DNA of 11,308 bases from Chloroflexi bacterium RBG_16_60_22 (GTDB taxonomy: Bacteria > Chloroflexota > Dehalococcoidia > Dehalococcoidales > RBG-16-60-22): positions 162-11,469 of the forward strand of contig MGNX01000059.1 of NCBI GenBank assembly GCA_001796935.1. The letters run 5' to 3'. The notes below the pieces were generated by a model that made no database searches, was not told where the DNA came from, and worked only from the letters and a program-made list of their open reading frames with translations. Positions within the stretch are counted from its first letter, which is position 1. Every line of letters begins with the position of its first letter. Below are positions 1 to 6,209 of this stretch, piece by piece. A program made the position numbers and the translations under genes.

Positions 1-2339
1 GCCAGTATGGCGAGCTCTACCAGCATGACGAAGGGGAAGTAGCCCTTCGGGGGCGGGGCTCCCCGGGGCGCCTCGACAGCTTCCGGCGCGCTCTCCCCCG
101 TTCGCCTCGGGTAGGTCTTCCCCTCCTGCCCGGAGGGGACCGTGCCGATATCGCCTTCGTACCCCTGGAGGCGGTAAGCCCCCCGGGGGATATCCTTCAT
201 GTCCTTGTCCTCGACCTTCGATATCCGGCACAGCAGGCAGGTGAGGTCCGGCGACCCGTACATGGGGTCGAAGTGCTCGTTGGAGGTGAGGACGTTGGGG
301 CTGGATATCATCAGCCCGTGGAGCGGGCCGGGCTCCTCCGGGTAGAAGCAGTTGGCGGTGGCCATCACCACCCGGGGGTCGATGCCGGGAAAAACCCTGG
401 CCTGCTGCCGGATGCGCCCCCGCGGGCTCTCTATCCATATCCAGTCGCCGTCCGTTATCCCGTGCTTCCTGGCCGTCTCCGGGTGAATCTGGGCGGTGGG
501 ATAGACCATGAAACTCCGCAGCCAGGGGATGTTCCGGTACTGGGCCAGGAAATAGAAGGGCTGGCGGTAGCCGGTGGAGAGGACATACGGGTATTCATTA
601 GCCAGCTCCGGCGTGGAGACGGGGCTTTCACCCGGCTCGACGTATTGCGGCAGCGGGTCGTACCCCATCCCTTCCAGGGCGGTGGAGTAAAGCTCCAGCT
701 TACCGGTCGGGGTGGGGAAGCCGCCGCCTTTTCTCCAGTAGTCCGTCCTGTACTTATAATATATCTGGTCCTTACCCGTGCGAGCGCAGACCACCTTCTC
801 GCTGAACTGCTTCCAGGTTATTTTCCCCTTGCGCAGCTGGTAGTCCAGCATCTCTTCAACGTTTTGCCAGGGCCAGTATTGCGGGGACACCCTTTTACCT
901 ATCTCCAGGACTATTTTATTGTCCGGCCAGGCCTCGCCGGGGGGCTCGACGCACTTGTTAATGGCCTCAATCATGAAGCGGGGGTGCATGTCGAAGATAT
1001 CGTCCATCTCCAGCCAGTGGGCCGCCGGCAGCACGATATCGGCGTATTCCGCCTGCGGCCCCATGAACTGGTCGATTTGCACGCGGAAGAGGTCTTCCCT
1101 CTCATAGGCTTTAGAGACATAGTTCGTGTTGGCCAGGTGGACGAGCTGCTGCCCGGCGACGGCAATCCAGACCCTGATTCTGTCCGGGTGGCCCTCGGCT
1201 ATCTCCTTGATGACGGTATCGGAGTGGGCGGTGCGGGCGGCGCCCATCTTGAAGACACCGCCCCCCTTAATTTTGCTTTTCATCTCGTCGGTAATCGGGA
1301 CTTCAAAGAAGAAGTCCTCGATAAGTCCGGTGTCCGGCAGGACCCAGCTCATCATGCTACCCGGCCGTTCAATGTTGCCGGTGATGCCGCAGAGGTCGAC
1401 CACCGCCCGGATGTTCTGGCCGGCGTTAGCCTGCCTTTCCAGGGAGCTCCCGACCTGGATACACCCCGGCGTATCCACGGCGAAGAGGCGGGCCGCCTGG
1501 GCGATTTTTTCCCGGGGGACCCAGGTTATTTCCTCAACCTTGTCCAGCGGGTACTCCGCCGCCCTCTTCTTCAGCTCTTCGAAGCCGTAGGTCCATTTCT
1601 CCACGAACTCCCTATCGTAGCGTCCCTCCTGGATGATGACATTCATCATGCCCAGGAGCAGGGCGGCATCGGTGCCGGGCCTGACCTGCAGCCAGAGGGT
1701 GGCCCGCGAGGTCATGGCGGTGGCCCGGGGGTCGATGACAATCAGGTTTTTCACGTGGTCCAGCGATTTCATGAAATAATAGGCCATTTCGGAGTCGGCG
1801 CTGCTGATTTCCAGCTGCTTGGCCAGGACAATCTGTGTCCTGGGGTATTCCCCACCCCAGCCATGATAGTCGCAGTAAAGCCGGCCGTAGCCGGTGACCA
1901 GCCCGTAAATCCCTATCCTGGGGCTGTGGCAGACGTAGCCGGGGGTGATGGTGTTGGCGGAGCCGATGGACCGGGCCAGCCGGTGGATGTAGCGGTTGCA
2001 GCCCCGCCCCGTCCCCTGGGACACGGCGATGGTGTGCGGGCCGTATTTTTCACGGGCCTCGTCGACCTTCTCGGCGATGGTGTCCAGCGCCTCGTCCCAG
2101 CTTATCCGCCGCCATTTCCCTTCCCCTTTCCGCCCCACCCTTTTCAGGGGATATTTCAGGCGGTAGGGGTTGTTGACATGCTGCAAGGCGGACAGTCCCT
2201 TGGAGCACATCGTGCCCTCGGTCGAGGTCTCGGGATTTCCCTCGACGTGAATGATAACGCCGTCCTCGACGGTCACCAGCACGCCGCAGCCGCCGTGACA
2301 GGCCTTGCAGGTGGTCTTGATGATTTTCCGTTCGCTCAT
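1..2339 (-). CDS. Molybdopterin (bis-MGD) oxidoreductase catalytic subunit, DMSO reductase family, 3' end outside the window
   Basis: This is the catalytic subunit of a complex iron-sulfur molybdoenzyme. The minus frame is open from ATG 2339 to the left edge (779 codons, no stop). Cys11-x2-Cys14-x3-Cys18-x26-Cys45 is the N-terminal [4Fe-4S] site. Cys137, in a GYVCHSPR context, is the likely Mo/W ligand. Residues 205-300 and 540-700 carry the conserved MGD-binding folds, with a late TPTGKLELYS segment. The start is firm: AAGGAG lies 6 bases upstream and includes the last bases of the stop of the preceding membrane-subunit gene. With the cluster beginning at residue 11 there is no room for a Tat signal, so a cytoplasmic location is inferred. 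From memory the 205-260 region closely resembles acetylene hydratase, but His15 replaces that enzyme's catalytic Asp after the second Cys. After about residue 710, where relatives end, there is a Pro/Ala/Glu-rich extension of at least 65 residues with a hydrophobic tip. The substrate cannot be assigned. Confidence 0.93.
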   Translation of the reverse strand, partial: MSERKIIKTTCKACHGGCGVLVTVEDGVIIHVEGNPETSTEGTMCSKGLSALQHVNNPYRLKYPLKRVGRKGEGKWRRISWDEALDTIAEKVDEAREKYGPHTIAVSQGTGRGCNRYIHRLARSIGSANTITPGYVCHSPRIGIYGLVTGYGRLYCDYHGWGGEYPRTQIVLAKQLEISSADSEMAYYFMKSLDHVKNLIVIDPRATAMTSRATLWLQVRPGTDAALLLGMMNVIIQEGRYDREFVEKWTYGFEELKKRAAEYPLDKVEEITWVPREKIAQAARLFAVDTPGCIQVGSSLERQANAGQNIRAVVDLCGITGNIERPGSMMSWVLPDTGLIEDFFFEVPITDEMKSKIKGGGVFKMGAARTAHSDTVIKEIAEGHPDRIRVWIAVAGQQLVHLANTNYVSKAYEREDLFRVQIDQFMGPQAEYADIVLPAAHWLEMDDIFDMHPRFMIEAINKCVEPPGEAWPDNKIVLEIGKRVSPQYWPWQNVEEMLDYQLRKGKITWKQFSEKVVCARTGKDQIYYKYRTDYWRKGGGFPTPTGKLELYSTALEGMGYDPLPQYVEPGESPVSTPELANEYPYVLSTGYRQPFYFLAQYRNIPWLRSFMVYPTAQIHPETARKHGITDGDWIWIESPRGRIRQQARVFPGIDPRVVMATANCFYPEEPGPLHGLMISSPNVLTSNEHFDPMYGSPDLTCLLCRISKVEDKDMKDIPRGAYRLQGYEGDIGTVPSGQEGKTYPRRTGESAPEAVEAPRGAPPPKGYFPFVMLVELAIL

Positions 2340-2349
2340 TGCGGTCTCC

Positions 2350-3291
2350 TTACAAACGATGCGAGTATGATAACGTCGGCAGCAGGGGGGTGTGGACACC
2401 TGCCTTGAGCAGAACGTACTTGAGCGCCACCGCCCCCGCGGTATGCAGGACGATGGCCGTGATGAGCAGCCCGGTCGTCGCTTCGCCGGCGAACAGGCTC
2501 AAGGAAGAAATCACCAGCGGGGTGACTATCCCGAGTATGACCACGCCCAGCCAGAAGGGCAGGGCGAGAGCCCCCTTGAGCAGCAGCAGCGCCGAGTACT
2601 TCGCTGTCCTGGAGGTATAGGTGGCGTTCCACAGGTAGGCCGCCATCATGAGGGCGTTGACGGCCAGCACGAAGCGGCCCGCCGACTCCGCGGCGGAGAT
2701 ACTCACCCGGGGGTCGAACAGGCCGATGGCCATTATCAAAGCCAGACCGTCGGCGACGCCGGCAAAGAGGAAAACCAGGGGCAGCATCGCGGTGTTCCAG
2801 AACGGCACGCTCTTACAGTAGCTCATGATGAAGCCGCTGTATATCCCCACCAGCAGGGCTAAAAGCCCGCCCAGCACCCGGAAGGCCATGTCCCAGGCGC
2901 CCCAGGCGGTGGCGGGGAAAACATGGAGGGCCACGAAGGTAATGACAAGCTGTACAAAGGCAACGCTCCCGAACAATATCGTGAAGGTGATACCGCGGGT
3001 GAACCATGACGTCTTCCAGGCGTTGGTGAAGGGCGGTATCGTCCGCCAGAAGCGGAAGGGCTTCCCGAAGTATATCAGGTGCAGGGGCACCTTGAGGAAC
3101 ATGATAATAACCCAGGCGGCCAGCATCCCCCACCAGTTATCGAAGAACAGGGATACCAGGTAGAGGCCGGCCCCCAGCGAGGTGAACACCTCGGCAATCC
3201 AGACCAGTACCCCCCGCCGCTCTATCCACTCGGTCTGTGCGGTGGGCTTGACCATCCAGTCGTGGGTAACCATCCATTGACGTAACGCCAT
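2350..3291 (-). CDS. NrfD/PsrC-type integral membrane subunit of the molybdoenzyme complex
   Basis: This 313-residue polytopic membrane protein should anchor the complex and exchange electrons with menaquinone or another quinone. Eight hydrophobic segments can be seen, at about residues 28-50, 54-75, 97-126, 135-160, 163-190, 203-222, 230-264 and 270-295. This matches the eight-helix PsrC/NrfD fold (family NrfD, polysulfide reductase type) rather than the haem-b NarI type. Charged loops such as FGKPFRFWR follow helix 2, as is common in the family. ATG 3291 lies 2 bases after the stop of the ferredoxin subunit gene, and its TAA stop overlaps the ribosome binding site of the catalytic subunit, so the three genes are surely co-transcribed and probably translationally coupled. 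The exact family member (Psr, Ttr, Phs or an undescribed type) cannot be told from sequence alone. Confidence 0.9.
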   Translation of the reverse strand: MALRQWMVTHDWMVKPTAQTEWIERRGVLVWIAEVFTSLGAGLYLVSLFFDNWWGMLAAWVIIMFLKVPLHLIYFGKPFRFWRTIPPFTNAWKTSWFTRGITFTILFGSVAFVQLVITFVALHVFPATAWGAWDMAFRVLGGLLALLVGIYSGFIMSYCKSVPFWNTAMLPLVFLFAGVADGLALIMAIGLFDPRVSISAAESAGRFVLAVNALMMAAYLWNATYTSRTAKYSALLLLKGALALPFWLGVVILGIVTPLVISSLSLFAGEATTGLLITAIVLHTAGAVALKYVLLKAGVHTPLLPTLSYSHRL

Positions 3292-3293
3292 AG

Positions 3294-3953
3294 CTACGCC
3301 CCCCGGTAGCCCTTATCAATGTAATATATTGAGGGGTCGGTATCGTGTTCCAGGTGAAGCTGAAATCCCCGGCGGTCCCGTATCAGCTGCCGTACCTCAC
3401 TGTCGGGGTCGTCCAGGTCCCCGAAATGCAGCGCCCTGGACGGGCAGGTGTTGACGCAGGCCGGCGTCGCGGCCCGGTCCTTTCCCGGCTTTAAGCCCCG
3501 GGATATACCCTCGTCAATCCTTTCCATGCAGAAATTGCATTTCTCCGTCGTCCCGACGGTGTGGGGATACAGCTTCCTGCCGACTTTCTCGAACTCCGTC
3601 ATTTCATAGCCGGGGAAATACCCCGTGTCCCTGTCCCGGGAAAGATAGGTCCGGTTCTGGTACGGGCAGGCGATAATACAGTACCGGCAGCCCACGCACC
3701 TGTCCTGGTCGACCCAGACGATGCCGTCTTCGCGCTGCTGGGTCGCTCCGGTGGGGCAGACCTTGACGCAGGGAGCGTCCTGGCAATGGTTGCAGCGTAC
3801 CGGGAAGGTCGTCAGTTCGGCCTCATTCTCCTCCCAGGCGATGAGCCTGGGCCAGGTCATGCCCAGGGGGAGGAAGTGCTCCACCCGGCAGGCGGCGATG
3901 CAGGCATGGCACCGCATGCATTTACTCAAATCAACGACCATTCCCCATCTCAT
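3294..3953 (-). CDS. Four-[4Fe-4S] ferredoxin-type electron transfer subunit (PsrB/DmsB/TtrB-like)
   Basis: This is the electron-transfer subunit linking the quinone-reactive membrane protein to the molybdenum subunit. All sixteen cluster cysteines are present (numbering from ATG 3953): 12, 15, 18, 22; 54, 57, 62, 66; 86, 89, 92, 96; and 139, 142, 166, 170. They form the interleaved pattern expected for four [4Fe-4S] clusters. The 219-residue length is typical of the family. A GTG at 3965 would add four residues but has no visible Shine-Dalgarno. ATG 3953 gives the usual N-terminus MRWGMVVDLSKC and has GGGTG 9 bases upstream, so it is preferred. No signal peptide or membrane segment is present. 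It is first in a B-C-A ordered operon read leftward from the AT-rich control region. Stop TAG lies 2 bases before the membrane subunit start. Confidence 0.93.
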   Translation of the reverse strand: MRWGMVVDLSKCMRCHACIAACRVEHFLPLGMTWPRLIAWEENEAELTTFPVRCNHCQDAPCVKVCPTGATQQREDGIVWVDQDRCVGCRYCIIACPYQNRTYLSRDRDTGYFPGYEMTEFEKVGRKLYPHTVGTTEKCNFCMERIDEGISRGLKPGKDRAATPACVNTCPSRALHFGDLDDPDSEVRQLIRDRRGFQLHLEHDTDPSIYYIDKGYRGA

Positions 3954-4017
3954 CGTTGCGGTCACCCGTTTACGGTTATATTGTTACGCAATAGATTATT
4001 TTATCTGCCAGTTATAA

Positions 4018-4046
4018 ATTATAATATATTGATATGCGTATTGAAA
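4018..4046 (-). promoter_or_regulatory. Candidate leftward promoter (perfect TATAAT -10) for the molybdoenzyme operon
   Basis: Read on the minus strand, 4023-4018 is a perfect TATAAT. At 17-base spacing the -35 position (4046-4041) reads TTTCAA, a weak match, as expected of an activator-dependent promoter. Transcription would start near 4011, about 58 bases before the ferredoxin subunit ATG. The 8-4-8 palindrome centred at 4082.5 would then lie near -71.5, a position that class I Crp-type activators can use. The surroundings are very AT-rich, so chance -10 matches are likely. Confidence 0.35.
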
Positions 4047-4072
4047 CAATTGAAAATCTTTATTTTTTATAT

Positions 4073-4092
4073 TATGTAACTTATGTTACATA
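4073..4092. promoter_or_regulatory. Perfect 8-4-8 palindrome, probable Crp/Fnr-family operator
   Basis: The bases read TATGTAAC-TTAT-GTTACATA, a perfect inverted repeat with two-fold symmetry and the size of a Crp/Fnr operator. The core is TGTAAC-N4-GTTACA, which also fits GTA-N8-TAC, the form bound by NtcA, rather than TTGAT-N4-ATCAA (FNR) or TGTGA-N6-TCACA (CRP). It lies between a divergent molybdoenzyme operon and a Crp-family gene, so autoregulation and shared control are likely. The left edge of the leftward TACTAT -10 candidate (4095-4090) overlaps its end, which would permit repression there. Confidence 0.65.
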
Positions 4093-4118
4093 GTAATACA
4101 TGTTTCACAGTTTGTCAA
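4090..4118 (-). promoter_or_regulatory. Candidate leftward sigma70-type promoter, TTGACA-17-TACTAT
   Basis: On the minus strand, TTGACA (4118-4113) is followed after 17 bases by TACTAT (4095-4090). The -35 is perfect and the -10 matches at four of six positions. Initiation would be near 4083, inside the palindromic operator, so a bound regulator would block it. This competes with the TATAAT candidate further downstream as the promoter of the molybdoenzyme operon. Confidence 0.4.
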
Positions 4119-4140
4119 TACCTTTTAATATTTTTTCAAC

Positions 4141-4169
4141 TTGACAAAAGCAGCGACGTTACTTACATT
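4141..4169 (+). promoter_or_regulatory. Candidate promoter of the regulator-SnoaL operon, TTGACA-17-TACATT
   Basis: A perfect TTGACA (4141-4146) is followed at 17 bases by TACATT (4164-4169), four of six matches to TATAAT. Transcription would start near 4176, about 42 bases before the regulator ATG at 4218. The TTGACA also belongs to an inverted repeat with TTTGTCAA at 4111-4118, so the divergent -35 elements are mirror images 22 bases apart. The palindromic operator centre is about 93 bases upstream of the predicted start. Confidence 0.5.
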
Positions 4170-4217
4170 ATGTTTTAAGCACCGCGTGAACATTTGAAAT
4201 TATCAAGCTGGTGTAAT

Positions 4218-4898
4218 ATGGCAGTCACTTTAAAAATATTAGCCAAAATGCATTACTTTGCCGGCCTGACTCCCGACGAGCTTGAGGAGGCCAGAAAGTA
4301 TGTTGCCTTTGAGAAAAGGATTAAAAAAGGACAGACCCTGTTGTCTGAAGGTGACCAGTCCGAATATATGTATTTGATAGTCTCCGGCGCCGTGAAGGTG
4401 TATAAAAGGTCGGCCAACGGGAAAGAGCAAATTTTAAATATTACTACCAACGGAGATTCCCTGAATGACGTATCAACGTTTGACGGCGGCGGGAGCGCCG
4501 CTAATATGCTGGCAATGACGCCCGTCCGCTTCTGCGCCATCAGAAAAAGAGATATGGAGAAGCTCTTTTGTGAAAGTCCAAAGATAGCGCGGAACGTGGC
4601 CGGGGTTTTAGCCTCCAGGGTCCGCCGTGATTCTTCGCTGGTAGAGGTCCTGTCATTCGGTCAGGTCATCAGTCGGCTGGCGGGATTAATCCTGAAGCAG
4701 GTCACCGCCAGCGGCAGAGAACGGCTGCCACATTTCACACAGCAGGACCTGGCCGCCATGGTGGGCACCAGCCGGGTGGTGGTCAACAGGTCCCTGCGGG
4801 CCCTGGAGGAGAAGGGAGCCATCAGGCTGGAGCGCCGGCGCATCGTAATTACCGACGAACAGGCCCTCAAAAATCTGGCGGGCCAGGTGAGCCCTTAG
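4218..4898 (+). CDS. Crp/Fnr-family transcriptional regulator
   Basis: This is a 226-residue DNA-binding regulator of the Crp/Fnr superfamily. Residues 10-120 form the cyclic-nucleotide-binding-like beta barrel (EGDQSEYMYLIVSGAVKVY, 44-62), about 122-150 the dimerisation helix, and 165-212 the winged helix-turn-helix. The phosphate-binding Arg-Ser of true cAMP receptors is missing (GGGSAANM at 90-97), and there is no N-terminal Cys cluster as in FNR (only Cys106 and Cys118), so the effector is unlikely to be cAMP or an [4Fe-4S] cluster. The recognition helix reads SRVVVNR (185-191). Arg186 and Arg191 match CRP Arg180 and Arg185, but Val187 replaces Glu181, as I recall for NtcA. An in-frame TTG at 4194 exists, but ATG 4218 (GGTG 5 bases upstream) fits the family N-terminus better. 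It is first gene of the operon with three SnoaL-like proteins and divergent from the molybdoenzyme genes, probably their regulator. Confidence 0.9.
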   Translation: MAVTLKILAKMHYFAGLTPDELEEARKYVAFEKRIKKGQTLLSEGDQSEYMYLIVSGAVKVYKRSANGKEQILNITTNGDSLNDVSTFDGGGSAANMLAMTPVRFCAIRKRDMEKLFCESPKIARNVAGVLASRVRRDSSLVEVLSFGQVISRLAGLILKQVTASGRERLPHFTQQDLAAMVGTSRVVVNRSLRALEEKGAIRLERRRIVITDEQALKNLAGQVSP

Positions 4899-4918
4899 AA
4901 TATCAAAGGAGGAATGAA

Positions 4919-5539
4919 ATGGCGACACTCGAGGAGCTGCAGGCCAGAATGACACGCCTTGAGGATAATAAGCAGATAGAGAAACTCCAGAGGATATACG
5001 GCTACTACCTGGACTATCACGAGTACCAGAAGGTGGTGGACCTGTTCTCGGACAACGCCGACTCGGTGGAGATAGCCGACTACGGGGTCTACAAGGGTAA
5101 GGCGGGGGTGAAGAGGTTCTACCTGGAGCTGCTGGGAAATAAACCGCCCCGGGTGGGAGAGCTGTCCATCGGGATGATAATGCAGGGCGTGGTCGACGTG
5201 GACAAGGGCGGCCGGACGGCCCGGGGCCGCTGGTACTGCATGATGATTGAAGCCAGGTCCACCCTCTCCCTCCACGAAGGCGAGCTAAGGCAGCTCTGGG
5301 GCAACGGCATCTACGAGAACGAGTACGTCAAGGAAAACGGGAAATGGCTGTTCAGGAAGGTCTTCTTTTTCCTCAATTTCCGTACCCCCTACGAGGAAGG
5401 CTGGCTGAAGGTGCCCGTGGTGGGCCAGAACGGCCCCGGTACCGAGGTACCGCCGGACGCCCCGCCCACCTTCTATTATCCGTACCCTTCCGGGATGCAC
5501 CTTCGGCCCCATTACAAGCACCCCATTACGGGTAAATAG
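4919..5539 (+). CDS. SnoaL-like (NTF2-fold) protein, long form, paralogue 1
   Basis: This 206-residue protein of the SnoaL_4/NTF2-like superfamily is probably cytoplasmic, with no signal or membrane segment. It opens with a short heptad-like helix (about residues 3-24), then the alpha+beta cone domain (about 18-150, including the TARGRWY strand at 100-106 and ENEYVKENGKWLF in the middle part), then a tail unique to this protein and the next. The tail is PDAPPT followed by PYPSGxHL and a terminal HPITGK. Tyr27 and Asp32 occupy the positions of the BaiE catalytic Tyr and Asp, but there is no His in the segment where BaiE and the third paralogue have one (around residues 82-92). Enzymes of this fold act as dehydratases, isomerases or cyclases on hydrophobic ligands; others only bind. 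Start ATG 4919 has a strong AAAGGAGGA just upstream and lies 20 bases after the regulator stop. The actual ligand is unknown. Confidence 0.85.
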   Translation: MATLEELQARMTRLEDNKQIEKLQRIYGYYLDYHEYQKVVDLFSDNADSVEIADYGVYKGKAGVKRFYLELLGNKPPRVGELSIGMIMQGVVDVDKGGRTARGRWYCMMIEARSTLSLHEGELRQLWGNGIYENEYVKENGKWLFRKVFFFLNFRTPYEEGWLKVPVVGQNGPGTEVPPDAPPTFYYPYPSGMHLRPHYKHPITGK

Positions 5540-5582
5540 TCCATCCGGTCGGCACGGATAAAGGAAGAAAGAGAGGTAAGAG

Positions 5583-6197
5583 ATGGACCTGGAAGAGCTG
5601 GAAAAGCGGGTAACCCTCCTGGAGGATATCCAGGAGATTGAGAATCTCCAGAGAATCTACGCCTATTACTTCGACCTGCAGCGGTGGCAGGACATCGTCG
5701 ACCTTTTTTCTGATGATGCCGAGTCCGTCGAGATAGTGGACCACGGCCTGTTCAAGGGCAAAGAGGGCGTGAGGAAGATGTACTGGGAATGGATAGGGCG
5801 GGGCGGAAAGGCGGTGCGGGAACCGTGGGTGCAGTTTATCATCATGCAAATCGGGGCCGTCATCGATGTCTCCCCGGACGGCCAGACCGCCCGGGGGCGG
5901 TGGCAGACATGGCTATGCGAGGCCAAGACCTTCGGGGCATTTCCCCGGCAGGAGTGGCTGCACGGCTACTACGAGAACGAGTACGTGAAAGAGAACGGGA
6001 AATGGCTTTTCTCCAGGCTGCACTGGAACAACACGTTCTGCAGTCCGTTTGAGAACGGGTGGCTGAAAACCCCTCTCATGGGCCTGATGAACTACCATCC
6101 CACCATCAAGCCGGATGCCCCGCCCACCGCTTTCCATCCCTATCCCTCCGGTTACCACCTGCCGTATCATTACGAGCATCCCATTACGGGTAAATAA
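5583..6197 (+). CDS. SnoaL-like (NTF2-fold) protein, long form, paralogue 2
   Basis: This 204-residue SnoaL_4/NTF2-like protein is clearly a duplicate of the preceding gene. The two match along the whole length, for instance VDLFSD, ESVEI, TARGRW, YYENEYVKENGKWLF and the tail PDAPPT...PYPSG...HPITGK. At DNA level 17 bases before the stop are identical in both genes (5522-5538 and 6180-6196). Tyr26 and Asp31 are kept, while the region where the catalytic His of BaiE-like enzymes falls reads WVQFIIMQIG, without His. The loop at residues 72-84 differs in length from paralogue 1, so the pocket entrance probably differs. The gene follows 43 bases after paralogue 1, with AGAGGT 5 bases before ATG. 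The role is unknown; heteromeric assembly with its neighbours is possible because NTF2-fold proteins are usually dimers or trimers. Confidence 0.85.
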   Translation: MDLEELEKRVTLLEDIQEIENLQRIYAYYFDLQRWQDIVDLFSDDAESVEIVDHGLFKGKEGVRKMYWEWIGRGGKAVREPWVQFIIMQIGAVIDVSPDGQTARGRWQTWLCEAKTFGAFPRQEWLHGYYENEYVKENGKWLFSRLHWNNTFCSPFENGWLKTPLMGLMNYHPTIKPDAPPTAFHPYPSGYHLPYHYEHPITGK

Positions 6198-6209
6198 AAG
6201 GAGACTGTC

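Noticed and set aside
273..2408. A 711-codon plus-strand open frame over the molybdoenzyme gene
   Set aside because: It is antisense to a gene with full cluster motifs. Its product is Gly/Pro/Val/His-rich without domains, as produced by GC-biased third positions on the opposite strand.
4218..4898. The regulator as an oxygen-sensing FNR or cAMP-responsive CRP
   Set aside because: It lacks the N-terminal cysteines of FNR, the Arg-Ser cAMP phosphate-binding pair, and the Glu of the shared recognition helix.
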